In this document: piece after piece, positions 55,097-64,000 of the stretch
How positions within the stretch are numbered: position 1 is the stretch's first letter
Layout of the letters: each line of letters starts with the position of its first letter
Origin: Bin80 sp965203305
GTDB taxonomy: Bacteria; Bacteroidota; Rhodothermia; Rhodothermales; Bin80
Assembly (NCBI GenBank): GCA_965203305.1
Contig: OZ241874.1
Coordinates: forward strand, 744,001 to 808,000
Direction: 5' to 3'
DNA: 64,000 bases
Notes under the pieces: generated by a model
Databases searched by the model: none
What the model was told of the DNA's origin: nothing
Seen by the model: the letters and a program-made list of their open reading frames with translations, nothing else
Program-made: the position numbers and the translations under genes

Positions 55097-56950
55097 TCAG
55101 GGACCGAGGTACTGAAGAATTCGCTGTGCCGTTATGTCTCCTGTCAGTCTGTAGAAGTAGATTCCCGTGCTGAGCCCGTTCGCAGACAGAACAGTGGTGT
55201 ATTCGCCAGCCGGATGATAGCGATCTACCAGAGTGCGTACACGCTGTCCAAGTGCATTGAACAGTTCCAGAACAATATGCCCCGGTTTTCCCACTCTATA
55301 ATCTATTGTTGTTGAAGTGGCGAAGGGATTGGGGTAGTTTCCTAGCAGGCTTGTCCCGTTATTTTCGGGCTGGTTCTCGCTGCTGGTGGGGGTTTTCAGT
55401 CGAAAGTGCATCCAGTTTACATTTGGCGTGCCAGCATGAAATTTGAGCTTCATGATCTGTGTCCCCTCATCCAGTTCAATTCCGTCTTCGGTAATCACGC
55501 GGAGCGTCTGAAACCTGCTGTTACGGTTGGCATGCCTGATAATCCCAGTCTTGTCCACGCCGTCAAATTCAAGCGAAAACGCGACTTGGCTTGCCTGACT
55601 GGCCAGTCTCACTTGCAGGTCATAAATCCCGGACTGGTCCACATGTACCGTGTAGGTTACCCACTCCCGCCGGGCGGTTGCTCCGATGTGATACCCAATG
55701 CCATCTGTAGTCGGATACACATCTACACCCTCATCCAGTCGGATGCCATGCCCCTCATTTTCGGGATTGAGGTCCTGATAGGCGATTCCGGGACCGCCCA
55801 TATCAAAGTACTCCGCCTCAATTCGTTCGTCAATGGAGTGCGGGCGCAACAGGTAGGGCGTATTTTGTGTGCATGAACCTCCGACGGTTAAGGATCTGGT
55901 TTCGGAGTATCCGGTCCATCCGCCATTGTCAATTGCTCTTGCATGCAACTCGTAGCACCCTTCGGACACATTATCCACGGACCAGTTCCACGAAGATGTT
56001 TCGCTCTTGATCGTATGTACCAGTCCATCTCTCTGATAGATCTCTACCCTGCGTATCTGGCCATCGGGATCAGATGCTGTTCCGGTGAGCATAACTGTGT
56101 CTCCGGGATCCAGATTGGCAGGGGCTTCCATGGTTACCTGAGGTATGTCGGCGTAGCGGTAGACACGTACATAATCAATCAGCATCTTCTGCGGAAAAAT
56201 GCTGTCATCAATTCCTTGTGCGCCTCCCCAAGATCCTCCGATGGCGACATTCAGAATCAAGTGAAAATCTTTGTCAAATGGCCATCCTTGCCAGTTATTG
56301 AGGGATTTGGAATAGGTATAGTAGGCATTCCCGTCCACGGAAAACACTAGTCGTCCTGGGGTCCACTCAAGTGCATACACATGAAATGCATCGGACGCGT
56401 CAGGAATTTCTGTTGTGCCGCCTTTCTGCGTCCCATTCAGGTGGTTATATGCGTCGGTATGAATTGTAGCATGGATGGAGCCCGGGTTGTGTCCCACATG
56501 CTCCATGATATCAATCTCTCCTGTATCCGGCCATCCGCCATTGCCATAAAAGCTCTCTGTGGGAAGCATCCAGACTGCTGGCCAGGTGCCTCTGCCAGAA
56601 GGAAGCTGTGCACGCACTTCAATGCGTCCGTATGTCCAGTCTCCCTTGTTCTTGGAGACCAGTCTGGCAGAGGTATAGTCGCGACCGCTCCATGCCTCTT
56701 TTCTGGCTTCAATCACAAGATGATTGCCATCCACCCGGGCATTTTCTCGACGATTTTCGGTATAAAACTGTTTTTCGACATTTCCCCATCCGTTTCCGCC
56801 CACATCATAGGACCACAACTGCGGGTCTGGGAGTCCGGTATATTCAAATTCGTCGCTCCAGTCCAGTTTCCATGAAGATGATTGTGCTTGCAGAGAATGG
56901 ACTATGATGAAACACAAGCAAAGGAGGCTCACCAGAAATGAGATACGCAT
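55097..56950 (-). CDS. Secreted GH16 endo-glucanase (laminarinase-type) with CBM6-like module and T9SS sorting domain
   Basis: 617 residues. Signal peptide to about residue 22 (VHSLQAQ). GH16 domain about 28-270 with the catalytic nucleophile and acid/base in GEIDIMEHVG and the substrate-binding GTWPAVWMLP and DYVRVYRY ends; it hydrolyses beta-1,3- (or mixed) glucans such as laminarin. About 275-350 is an Ig-like domain (LTGTASDPDGQIRRVEIY). About 370-520 resembles a CBM6 (IEAEYFDMGGPGIAYQD; GIYDLQVRLASQASQ). The C-terminus is a T9SS type A sorting domain (LLGNYPNPFATSTTIDY). Consistent with use of algal storage glucan outside the cell. Confidence 0.9.
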   Translation of the reverse strand: MRISFLVSLLCLCFIIVHSLQAQSSSWKLDWSDEFEYTGLPDPQLWSYDVGGNGWGNVEKQFYTENRRENARVDGNHLVIEARKEAWSGRDYTSARLVSKNKGDWTYGRIEVRAQLPSGRGTWPAVWMLPTESFYGNGGWPDTGEIDIMEHVGHNPGSIHATIHTDAYNHLNGTQKGGTTEIPDASDAFHVYALEWTPGRLVFSVDGNAYYTYSKSLNNWQGWPFDKDFHLILNVAIGGSWGGAQGIDDSIFPQKMLIDYVRVYRYADIPQVTMEAPANLDPGDTVMLTGTASDPDGQIRRVEIYQRDGLVHTIKSETSSWNWSVDNVSEGCYELHARAIDNGGWTGYSETRSLTVGGSCTQNTPYLLRPHSIDERIEAEYFDMGGPGIAYQDLNPENEGHGIRLDEGVDVYPTTDGIGYHIGATARREWVTYTVHVDQSGIYDLQVRLASQASQVAFSLEFDGVDKTGIIRHANRNSRFQTLRVITEDGIELDEGTQIMKLKFHAGTPNVNWMHFRLKTPTSSENQPENNGTSLLGNYPNPFATSTTIDYRVGKPGHIVLELFNALGQRVRTLVDRYHPAGEYTTVLSANGLSTGIYFYRLTGDITAQRILQYLGP

Positions 56951-57041
56951 TTTCAGGAAGATTTTTCAGGCAGGGAAACAGACAGTTCAGGGATATGTTC
57001 ACAAGTTCTGCCTGGCGCAGACAGGGCGGGGAAGACATTAG

Positions 57042-58046
57042 TCACTCGGGTGATGCGTGCTGAGTGACAGGTTTTGATGGTCTGAAAACCAGAATCAGTA
57101 CTCCCACAAGCAGATATAGAATGAGCTGTGCACCGTGAATGAAGACAGCATAGGCTGCCGCGCCCGGCTGGGGAATTCCATATACGGCCGTCAGCGTCAG
57201 GATAGTAATGACATGAAAAGACCCGGCACCTCCCGGTGTAGGAACCAAAAGTCCCAGTACTCCAATGAACATAATCGCCAGCCCATCCCAGTAGAGGAGA
57301 TCTCGGGTTGCTTGTAGGTCAAACATCAGCAAAGGGATGTAGGCCATAAGCCCGTACATGAGCCACATGATAACAGTCGTCCAGATGAGTTGCCAGCGTC
57401 GGGGAGTAAGATAAATAGTTTTGATCCCTCCGACAAATTTTGTGGACAGGATTCGGAGTCTGATTCGCAGCGGTGCAGAGACTTCGGACCGCAGTACGAG
57501 GCAGAGCATCAGCACGATCAAAATTCCGCCAGCAGCAATCCATTCCCATGGGAGGTCTGGCCATGCCAGCTCATCCCAGAGAGATTGCAAGTCTCCGCGA
57601 AGCAGCAATGTAGTTACAAGCAAGCCGAGGCCCAGGACGAGCATGTCAGCTATACGCTCAACAGCTACTGTTCCCAAGAGAGCGGAAAAGGATATCTTTC
57701 GTTTCGTGGAGAGGTATGTACATCGTGCAACCTCTCCGACACGGGGCAATGCATAGTTGACCATATACCCAATCATCACGGATGCAAACAGGTCAAGCAC
57801 AGAAACACGGGAGCCGGAGTCCTCCGGGATTGCCGTGACCAGTACATGCCACCTGTATGCCCGAACCCAGTGACTCAGCAGGGTAATTCCAATGACTGGA
57901 AAAATCCACTCATACCGTGCAGAGCGCATTGACTCTGCGAATGTGGCAAGATCAACGCCACGCAGGGAAAACCAGACCAGAAATGCCGCCAGAAGGATGG
58001 ACAGCAAGCGGAATGTAAGGCCGCGTACGCGAGCAGAAAAATTCAA
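57042..58046 (-). CDS. LPG synthase TM-region/UPF0104 family membrane protein
   Basis: 334 residues with about seven to eight hydrophobic helices. The family segments VWFSLRGVDLATFAESMRSARYEWIFP, VLDLFASVMIGYMVNYALPRVGEVARCTYLS and PTPGGAGSFHVITILTL identify the flippase-like domain (the membrane half of MprF, also found alone). Stand-alone members are annotated as flippases of unknown lipid. The start overlaps the stop of the LolA-like gene (ATGA), so they are co-translated; both would handle envelope lipids or lipoproteins. Confidence 0.85.
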   Translation of the reverse strand: MNFSARVRGLTFRLLSILLAAFLVWFSLRGVDLATFAESMRSARYEWIFPVIGITLLSHWVRAYRWHVLVTAIPEDSGSRVSVLDLFASVMIGYMVNYALPRVGEVARCTYLSTKRKISFSALLGTVAVERIADMLVLGLGLLVTTLLLRGDLQSLWDELAWPDLPWEWIAAGGILIVLMLCLVLRSEVSAPLRIRLRILSTKFVGGIKTIYLTPRRWQLIWTTVIMWLMYGLMAYIPLLMFDLQATRDLLYWDGLAIMFIGVLGLLVPTPGGAGSFHVITILTLTAVYGIPQPGAAAYAVFIHGAQLILYLLVGVLILVFRPSKPVTQHASPE

Positions 58047-58732
58047 GATCGCAGGTCAATGACTTCAACTCCCTCAGGTGGAGTGAACTCGAATGTCTCA
58101 GGGGAAATTGGCATGCCAACGCGGATATTTTCCAGTTTGAGTTCTGTTCGTGTTGCGTTTTGATCCAGTGCTGCTATCCGTGTGATCATATAGTCTCTCT
58201 CTCGTATCCAGATTCTCAGAGAGGAGATAGCAAAATCCTCCTGCACAGGAGAGAGGTCAAGCCGAAAGTGGGGGATGCCCTCCCAAATTTCATAGGCAGG
58301 ATCATGAGGAATGTAGAGATTCTCATGGGAACGCAGAAGAGTACCGGGAGAGTAGGACAGCCCTTCTTCATCAATTGTGACCAGGAGCACCTGATTTTCG
58401 TCAGGACGATAGATCCATGCCTCTTGCCCTTGTCCCGTGATAATCTCGTGGAGTGTTTCAATGCGATACTGGTCACCCCAGAGCTGCACAGTTCCGGTCG
58501 TGGTCTGTGGTTCGTCCCATATGTCTGATGTCAGCTGGTGTACAAATGTCGCTTCTACGGTGTTTTCGTAGTTTGCGGTAACATTCTCCAGGAGAGAGAA
58601 CGGGGATGGTGTCTGTGCCAGAGCACAGACAGATGGCAGGATAAAACAGCCGAAAAGGAGCGGAACCAGATTCAGCTTCCGTATTACGCAGATCATGCCG
58701 TATCCTACGATGCTTTGGCGAATCGTGTTCAA
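58043..58732 (-). CDS. LolA-like outer-membrane lipoprotein carrier protein
   Basis: 229 residues; the frame allows several starts, and the signal peptide is most likely NLVPLLFGCFILPSVCALAQ. The mature part has the LolA fold pattern: VEATFVHQL, TGTVQLWGDQYRIET, AWIYRPDENQVLLVT and FRLDLSPVQED, followed by the YMITRIAALDQNATRTELKLENIRV end. LolA ferries lipoproteins from the inner to the outer membrane; this may be a divergent paralogue. Overlaps the downstream flippase-like gene by 4 bases. Confidence 0.8.
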   Translation of the reverse strand: MNTIRQSIVGYGMICVIRKLNLVPLLFGCFILPSVCALAQTPSPFSLLENVTANYENTVEATFVHQLTSDIWDEPQTTTGTVQLWGDQYRIETLHEIITGQGQEAWIYRPDENQVLLVTIDEEGLSYSPGTLLRSHENLYIPHDPAYEIWEGIPHFRLDLSPVQEDFAISSLRIWIRERDYMITRIAALDQNATRTELKLENIRVGMPISPETFEFTPPEGVEVIDLRS

Positions 58733-58796
58733 AAGTAGTCAGATGCAGAATAAAAAGACAGTATCCCGCCTGGTCAACTCATGATCATCAATAGTG

Positions 58797-58894
58797 GAGT
58801 CTCTTGCAATAATATCTTCATGCTTGATCTGATGTGCCTTTAAGAATTCCCAGAGTGATCTTTCTCTGTCGTTCGGGATTTTTGCAAGAGGCTT
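58797..58894 (-). repeat. MITE-like repeat, copy 4 (inverted orientation)
   Basis: On the minus strand starts AGCCTCTTGCAAAAATCCC and ends TGCAAGAGACTC; the interior is diverged from copy 1. The flanks (58733-58796 and 58895-59279) hold no gene that I recognise. Confidence 0.55.
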
Positions 58895-59279
58895 GGTGGT
58901 TAAATTGGGCTTGTCCGTGTTGCCCCTGAATGGGGGCTTCCCTGCAAAGGGTGGTACCTTGCAGGTCGGTGTGCGGAAGAAGAGAGAATCCCGGAACGTT
59001 GACATTCCCATGTTACCCCAACGGAAGATCTGGGGAATATGCGGTCTGGAATGTGCGAGAAAGCGAAGCACTGCTCATTTTGGGAGACATAGACAGCTCA
59101 AAGGGTACAGAGCCTGCCCGGCGCACCATGCCATCAGGCATATCTTGGACAGCTAGTGAGGCCTGTGCATCAATGAATTCAGACTCTCCATGGTGGTGCA
59201 GTGAACATAGAGCGGCCCCGCGAAAGCCATGGCGGAGAGTAGATGCGGGAGCATCCAAATTTCGTAACAAGTTGGTGAG

Positions 59280-60413
59280 TTACATGGCGGCTGACAACAG
59301 CACATCCTGAAGGGCATTGATGTCTTTGCGGTTATTGTAGACATTTGGCGAGACACGTATTGCAGTACCACCACGCATGGAGACAGATATGTTTCGGCGT
59401 TTCAGTTCATCATTCAGGCGAGACATGTCTATATGCTCTGGCAGGCCGATTCTGAAGATATGTGGAAGACAGGACTCGGAAACAGTGTATCCTTTGCCCC
59501 GGATTGCAGGCAAGAAATCTCTGACCAACTCGGAACAGTAGGACTGGATTCGTTGGGGTTGCCATGCAAGCAGCTGTTTCAGAGCCTGAATCATCATTGC
59601 CGTCTGGGCAAAGACATTTGCCTGTCCCCGGTCAAATCGTATCGCTCCGGGGCGATACCGGTCGGTATAGTTCGTAAGTCCTCCAAAATTTTCACTGCCG
59701 TCTCGGGCAAGCCAGCCTTCCTCAAGGGGAACACCATCTATAAACTGGTTTCCTACATACATGAGAGCAGTTCCGTAGGGGCCGAACAGCCACTTGTATC
59801 CGGCGCAGACCAGCGCATCTGGTTGAATTGTTTGCACATCAAAGGGCAATGCTCCAATTGACTGGGTCCCGTCAAGGATCAGTTTTGCTCCAACGGCGTG
59901 TGCCCGCTGGCTGATTGTTGTCAGATCAAAAGGATAGCCATTTGCCCAGTGTACGGTTTCCATCGCAATAACTGCCGTCCGGTAATTGATAGCTTCAAGT
60001 ACTCTTTGGGTCCAGTTTGCATCATCGCCTATGACGGTATGGATTGTGGCCCCCGTCTTGTCGGACAGTCTCCTCCAGGTGTACACATTGCTTGGAAACT
60101 GTCCGTGCACCAGGATAATACTGTCCCCGGAGCTCAGTGACAGGTTGTGTGCGATTGTTGCGATCCCATAGGAGGTTGCTGGAATCAGTGCAACCCTGTC
60201 AGATTCACCATGGACAAGTTGGGCAAACAGGTTTCGGATTTCGTTTACTCCCTCAAAGAACATGGATGGAGTAATCTGTGAGGGATCTCTCTTCATTCGA
60301 AGTGCCTTAATTCCTGCAAGCTCCACACTGCGCATAAGGGGAGACAGGTAGGCACAGTTCAGATAATGTTGATCAGGAGAGAGAAAAAAATTTTCGTTTT
60401 GACAGGTCAACAT
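59280..60413 (-). CDS. Aminotransferase class V-fold PLP enzyme
   Basis: 377 residues. Fold type I PLP enzyme of the NifS/isopenicillin-epimerase-like group: VALIPATSYGIATIAHNLSLSSGDSI for phosphate binding, LILDGTQSIGALPFDV with the Asp that contacts the pyridine nitrogen, and the Schiff-base Lys in LVCAGYKWLFGPYG. The C-terminal domain ends AIRVSPNVYNNRKDINALQDVL. No Cys needed for desulfurase activity is visible near the expected loop, so a plain aminotransferase, epimerase or lyase is more likely. No operon partner. Confidence 0.85.
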   Translation of the reverse strand: MLTCQNENFFLSPDQHYLNCAYLSPLMRSVELAGIKALRMKRDPSQITPSMFFEGVNEIRNLFAQLVHGESDRVALIPATSYGIATIAHNLSLSSGDSIILVHGQFPSNVYTWRRLSDKTGATIHTVIGDDANWTQRVLEAINYRTAVIAMETVHWANGYPFDLTTISQRAHAVGAKLILDGTQSIGALPFDVQTIQPDALVCAGYKWLFGPYGTALMYVGNQFIDGVPLEEGWLARDGSENFGGLTNYTDRYRPGAIRFDRGQANVFAQTAMMIQALKQLLAWQPQRIQSYCSELVRDFLPAIRGKGYTVSESCLPHIFRIGLPEHIDMSRLNDELKRRNISVSMRGGTAIRVSPNVYNNRKDINALQDVLLSAAM

Positions 60414-60489
60414 GGTTGCGCAGGATGTACAACAGGATGATTTTGTGCTCTCTGTCAGGAGGTACTCGCAAGGATATGGTCAACTCAGT

Positions 60490-60587
60490 GAGGTTCTTGC
60501 AAAAACACCTCTATCTCCGACCTGATGTGCACTCGAGTACTCTTAGACCAGCATTTTTCCGTCATCTGGGAATTTTCCAGGAGGCTC
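60490..60587 (-). repeat. MITE-like repeat, copy 5 (inverted orientation)
   Basis: Ends GAGGTTCTTGCAAAAACACC and (opposite strand) GAGCCTCCTGGAAAATTCCC; the interior on the minus strand reads AGATGACGG as in copy 1. The surrounding 60414-61147 contains no recognisable gene. Confidence 0.6.
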
Positions 60588-61147
60588 CAATGATCATGCT
60601 CTTTTCCAGTGAAATACCGTTCGTGATATTTGCGAGTTGGGGCGGTGTTCAATTTGACAGGAATGTTGATTGTGTACCTGCGGAATTGAGTTCTCCCAAG
60701 AATTTCGCTCCATGCTTTTGTATAATCCTGCGAAGGCAGATTCCAGTTTCTGAGGCTTCATGGTGGCAGACGGGAACAGGGACTCTTCGTTCAGAACAGC
60801 ATGGAACGCTGTTCCAGATCATACCAGTTCCTGTTGGCAGTGATTCCTGAATATACAGGGAGATTTCTGCAAAAATTCTTCAGCAGACACGATTCTCTCT
60901 CTGAGCGTATCTGTTGCGCAATAAAACTGGTGTTTGAGGATTTTTGCATGAGACAGTTCCAGAGACTGGGGGATGGTACCGATGTCAGTTGGAAGCATTG
61001 GATGCTGAATGAATGGTGCTGGTCAGGGGATTTTCCTTCCTTCTAACCACTTTCCACATGCGATCATGTTCCAATAAAAATCCTTTCGGGATCTCAATCA
61101 GACGCTTCTCCACGCCACATCACGGGTATACATGAACCTTCTCTCCG

Positions 61148-61248
61148 GGCTCCTTGCAAACATAGCCCTGTCTCCAGTCTGACATGCCTGCAAGAGCACT
61201 CCCCGAACGACAGCTCTTCGTCATACGGGGGATGTTTGCAAGAGGCTT
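61148..61248 (-). repeat. MITE-like repeat, copy 6 (old, inverted orientation)
   Basis: Minus strand starts CAAGCCTCTTGCAAACATCC and ends ATGTTTGCAAGGAGCC; between them, ATGACGAAGAGCTGTCG and GCAGGCATG recall copy 1. Confidence 0.5.
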
Positions 61249-61297
61249 GAGTGACCCAGCCTGGTAGCCGATCTGTAAGGCTGGATCCCCCAATGCA

Positions 61298-61331
61298 GAG
61301 CACCCCGATACGCTGCCGTACCGGGGTGCTC
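61298..61331 (-). terminator. Terminator of copy C
   Basis: GAGCACCCCG ... CGGGGTGCTC stem directly after the stop codon side of copy C, matching the hairpin after copy A. Confidence 0.6.
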
Positions 61332-61367
61332 TCGGTTTCACCTTGAGCCGCTCTGGGCGGCTATTTC

Positions 61368-64000
61368 TTACTTCACCAAGGTCATGCGTCCGGTCTTCAC
61401 ATGCCTCTGTTCGGCTCCGGTTGCGATCAGCCGGTACAGGTAGGTTCCGCTTGCCAGACTGGTGGCATGCAGTTCCAGGCTCCGGTTCGCTCCTGCCTCC
61501 ATTTCCTGCGCTGGCAACACCATCACTTCCCGTCCCAGCATGTCTACAATCTGGACTCGCACCTGCGCATTTTCCGGCAGGTCAAACTGGATTCTTGTGC
61601 CCGGATTGAACGGGTTCGGATAGTTGCCATGCAGGGCAAACTCCGTCGGAAGCTCTGCGCTCTCCTCCACTCCTGTCACCACCACCGTTGGAATGACCAT
61701 CCCGTTCTTGTCAATCCCCAGGATCGTCAGATCCTCCTTCATCCCGGACAGGTTCAGCACCAGCGTCTGGTTCGCATACCCGTACAGATCCATCTCATAG
61801 GCTTGTGTCACCTCCTGATCCGCAGACTTCACCCGGAGAACCTGCTGCGAGGGAGCCAGTGAAGCGTAGCGCCGTGTGGCATCGTTCAGCATCAGGTTTC
61901 CTGCCAGCGTCATGTTCACGGTCATGGGATCCACCGGATCCAGCACCTCTACCCGCGCCGCCCCCAGATCTGCCGACCCGTGCACCAGCAGCACATCCAC
62001 CTGGTTTGCAACCTGCGATGTCATCCGGGTTTCCAGCACCTTGAGCATGGGTTCCGCTAGACTCCCGTGGGCAATCACCACATAGTTTTTATTATGCGCC
62101 AGGGGAAGCGTCTGGGTGATCGCCTGCTCGGCCGGTGCGCCAGCGGGCTGGATTTTCAGTTCATGACTTCCTGCCCCTACCGGACGGTAGGCTGTGGCAC
62201 TGCGGAACTGCATTCCGCTACCAATCTGGATGTCTCCCAGATGCAGGTTGATCGGGGTCGGCAGGGGCACATTGTGGATGAACTGCAGGTTCGCCCGTCC
62301 TCCGCTCAGATCAGCCTGGTCAATCGGATTCTCAATCCCGTTCGCTGCAATCCCGAAGATCGCACAGCTCCCCAGCCCAATCCCCTCCTGCGTCAGGTTC
62401 AGTACCCCGCTGATATACCCGTTCACTGCAAAGGAGCCTGCCTCCACCTGTGCCGGACGCCGGCCTGCCAGCTTCGGATTCTTCCACATGCAGTCCCACT
62501 GCACGATCCGCAGTCCGCTGGCATCTGCCACATTCCGGATCCCTTCCGCCGCGATCCGAAGGTTCGTATTCGTGGGCAGCGACTCCGTCCCCAGATCCAC
62601 CTTCCAGAACAGATCCGCATGCACATCCAGGGTCAGGCTGCCCCCCGCCGTCGGAACCGTGAGGTTCTGCCATGCCGGCATGGCTCCGTCTGGCACCATC
62701 ACTGGAGACACGGTAGCCGCCGTGGTATCAATCAGGTCGGAGGGCAGCTGCAGGATGAGCGGACGGTAGTGGGACATGTCTCCCTTCTCCATTCCCACCG
62801 GGAACAGATACCCTCCACTCGCAAAGCCTGCTCCGGAAACCCCCTGCAGCAGGTGCCGCACCACCGGGGTGGCCGCATACGACTGGCGGGAGCCGCGCAG
62901 GATCGTGGCCTTGCATGCTTCATTGTTCTTGTCTCCACACTTGCTCCCTTCCTGTGCCGTACTCCGCCCGCGGAGCTCCTGTTCTGCCTGCACATTCTGC
63001 ACCGTCCACATAAACATGCTGTCCATCGGCATGCTGTGAATCTTCCCCTGCCGGAGCGTCAGTGTGGCTGCCTTCTGCTGCATGACATGGCTTTTCAGCA
63101 GCAGTCCCTTTGCGTTGTTCACCGTGACACTGTGCAGGGCTGTCGTGTCTCCAGTCATCACCTCCTGCGCCTCCTTGCCCGTGAACTCCACCGTCGCGTT
63201 CAGATCCCCCTTCTTTGCAAAGTGGAAGCCCCCATGCACCATCAATACTGGCATTCCGTCTGTCACATAGCGCGACGCATCCGTTGCCACCATGAAGTCC
63301 CCCATCACCGTTTTCGTTGCCCCAGAGTGCAGGCGCACCCCCGCGACATCCTCCATCACCGTCCCCTTCGTTTGCATAAAGTCTCCGTGAATCAGGATGG
63401 ACCGCTTTGCCGCATTGTTATAGCGGGAATTCAGCCCGCCGGTCCCGCTGATCATGAGGTTCCCCATGAACTCCGTCGTTTCCGCGGTCGGCCAGATCGT
63501 CGCAGAGCTCAGGGCAACATCTTTGGTGATCATCACCTTCTTGTTTTGCAGCTCTACCGATCCTTGCATGGCGGACAGGCTGTCCACGGTAAGCATATTG
63601 CCGTCTGCAGTGGCACTCTTCAGGTACAGCGTCCCGCCCCAGTTTCCGGTGCCCGGGGTCATCGTGCCGTCAAAGACGACGGTCTGCAGCATCTTGCTGT
63701 CGGCACTCGCATCAATGGTGGTCTGCTTGCTCCCCTTCGGCACTTTGATTATGTCCGCCGTCAGGCTTCCCGTCAGGGTCAGCAGCACATCGGGACGATC
63801 ATTGTCCTTCACATTGGTTCGCTTGCTTGTGTCTTCCGGCCCCAGCATCAGGGTCCCGTCCCCCAGGTGGATCATGGCATCTTTTTCCACAGTTACCTGG
63901 GCCGTGTTCCCAATATATTTGCCTTGACTCACCCGTCCCAGCACATGCAGGTCCCCGCCTTCGGTCATGAGTTTGCTCTTGCCCTTGACCGTCACTTTCC
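61368..64000 (-). CDS. Giant secreted T9SS cargo protein, copy C, 5' part outside window
   Basis: The frame is open to the window edge and gives the last 877 or so residues of a third paralogue. It ends with the same T9SS type A sorting domain (GNYPNPFNPGTRIQFDLPE to VKTGRMTLVK), has the DUF4397-like segments (GGRANLQFIHNVPLPTPINLHLG; LLVHGSADLGAARVEVLDP), and beta-rich repeats (KTVMGDFMVATDASRY; GKEAQEVMTGDTTALHSVTVNNAKGL). It is closer to copy B in the body and keeps the segment that copy B has lost. Whether its signal peptide also holds the G-tract cannot be seen. Confidence 0.9.
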   Translation of the reverse strand, partial: KVTVKGKSKLMTEGGDLHVLGRVSQGKYIGNTAQVTVEKDAMIHLGDGTLMLGPEDTSKRTNVKDNDRPDVLLTLTGSLTADIIKVPKGSKQTTIDASADSKMLQTVVFDGTMTPGTGNWGGTLYLKSATADGNMLTVDSLSAMQGSVELQNKKVMITKDVALSSATIWPTAETTEFMGNLMISGTGGLNSRYNNAAKRSILIHGDFMQTKGTVMEDVAGVRLHSGATKTVMGDFMVATDASRYVTDGMPVLMVHGGFHFAKKGDLNATVEFTGKEAQEVMTGDTTALHSVTVNNAKGLLLKSHVMQQKAATLTLRQGKIHSMPMDSMFMWTVQNVQAEQELRGRSTAQEGSKCGDKNNEACKATILRGSRQSYAATPVVRHLLQGVSGAGFASGGYLFPVGMEKGDMSHYRPLILQLPSDLIDTTAATVSPVMVPDGAMPAWQNLTVPTAGGSLTLDVHADLFWKVDLGTESLPTNTNLRIAAEGIRNVADASGLRIVQWDCMWKNPKLAGRRPAQVEAGSFAVNGYISGVLNLTQEGIGLGSCAIFGIAANGIENPIDQADLSGGRANLQFIHNVPLPTPINLHLGDIQIGSGMQFRSATAYRPVGAGSHELKIQPAGAPAEQAITQTLPLAHNKNYVVIAHGSLAEPMLKVLETRMTSQVANQVDVLLVHGSADLGAARVEVLDPVDPMTVNMTLAGNLMLNDATRRYASLAPSQQVLRVKSADQEVTQAYEMDLYGYANQTLVLNLSGMKEDLTILGIDKNGMVIPTVVVTGVEESAELPTEFALHGNYPNPFNPGTRIQFDLPENAQVRVQIVDMLGREVMVLPAQEMEAGANRSLELHATSLASGTYLYRLIATGAEQRHVKTGRMTLVK

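Noticed and set aside
60416..60850. 144-residue plus-strand frame
   Set aside because: It runs straight through a MITE copy and has no family features or leader.

Overview
The window looks like a chromosomal segment from a marine or halophilic member of the Rhodothermota/Bacteroidota assemblage. Several things point there: secreted proteins ending in type IX secretion (T9SS) type A sorting domains, a GWxTD-domain protein, a glutamine synthetase of type III, a CarB that ends before the allosteric domain, a 31-residue AURKAIP1/COX24-type ribosomal protein, and a tmRNA tag reading ANDYSYAMAA. The assignment to class is inference from gene content; no rRNA is present.

Layout. 1-4.3 kb: housekeeping cluster carB-yebC-ruvC. 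4.6-7 kb: a broken AAA ATPase, a decayed transposase and a MITE. 7.05-7.42 kb: ssrA (minus). 7.7-13 kb: a 1749-residue secreted T9SS cargo protein (copy A). 13.2-18.8 kb: lipoprotein, hydrolase, small ribosomal protein, YtxH, YaaA, TSUP exporter, ABC ATPase and a queuosine-tRNA mannosyltransferase. 18.9-21.4 kb: an IS256-type element carrying an inactive and an active transposase in tandem. 21.9-28.3 kb: MazG-like, GWxTD, asnS, a deiodinase-like flavoprotein and glnN. 28.5-39.4 kb: a possible structured RNA, a Sel1 relic, then copy B of the T9SS cargo gene, split twice, by an IS66 element (8-bp target duplication) and by an IS110 element. 39.8-47.6 kb: a probable D-glutamate catabolic pair (DgcA/DgcN-like), glycogen phosphorylase, and secreted proteins including a Cys-rich peptide beside a six-bladed propeller. 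48-54.9 kb: a mobile-element graveyard (TnpB element, decapitated restriction helicase, ISNCY element, broken DDE transposase, Sel1 relic). 55-60.4 kb: GH16 glucanase, a flippase-like membrane protein with a LolA-like partner, and a class V aminotransferase. 60.4-64 kb: MITEs and the C-terminal part of copy C.

The most interesting signal is at copies A and B. Both genes carry a run of 11 Gs inside the signal-peptide codons, a classic contingency-locus (phase-variation) layout. In copy B an IS110 element sits inside that run. The element's 5' non-coding region folds into two internal-loop stem-loops whose guide segments can be read directly: one loop matches the poly-C/poly-G target, the other matches the two element ends. 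This is the organisation of an IS110 bridge RNA, here apparently programmed against a homopolymeric, phase-variable tract. A second unusual system is the IS256-type element bounded by perfect 8-bp duplications, which encodes a catalytically dead transposase paralogue directly upstream of the intact one.
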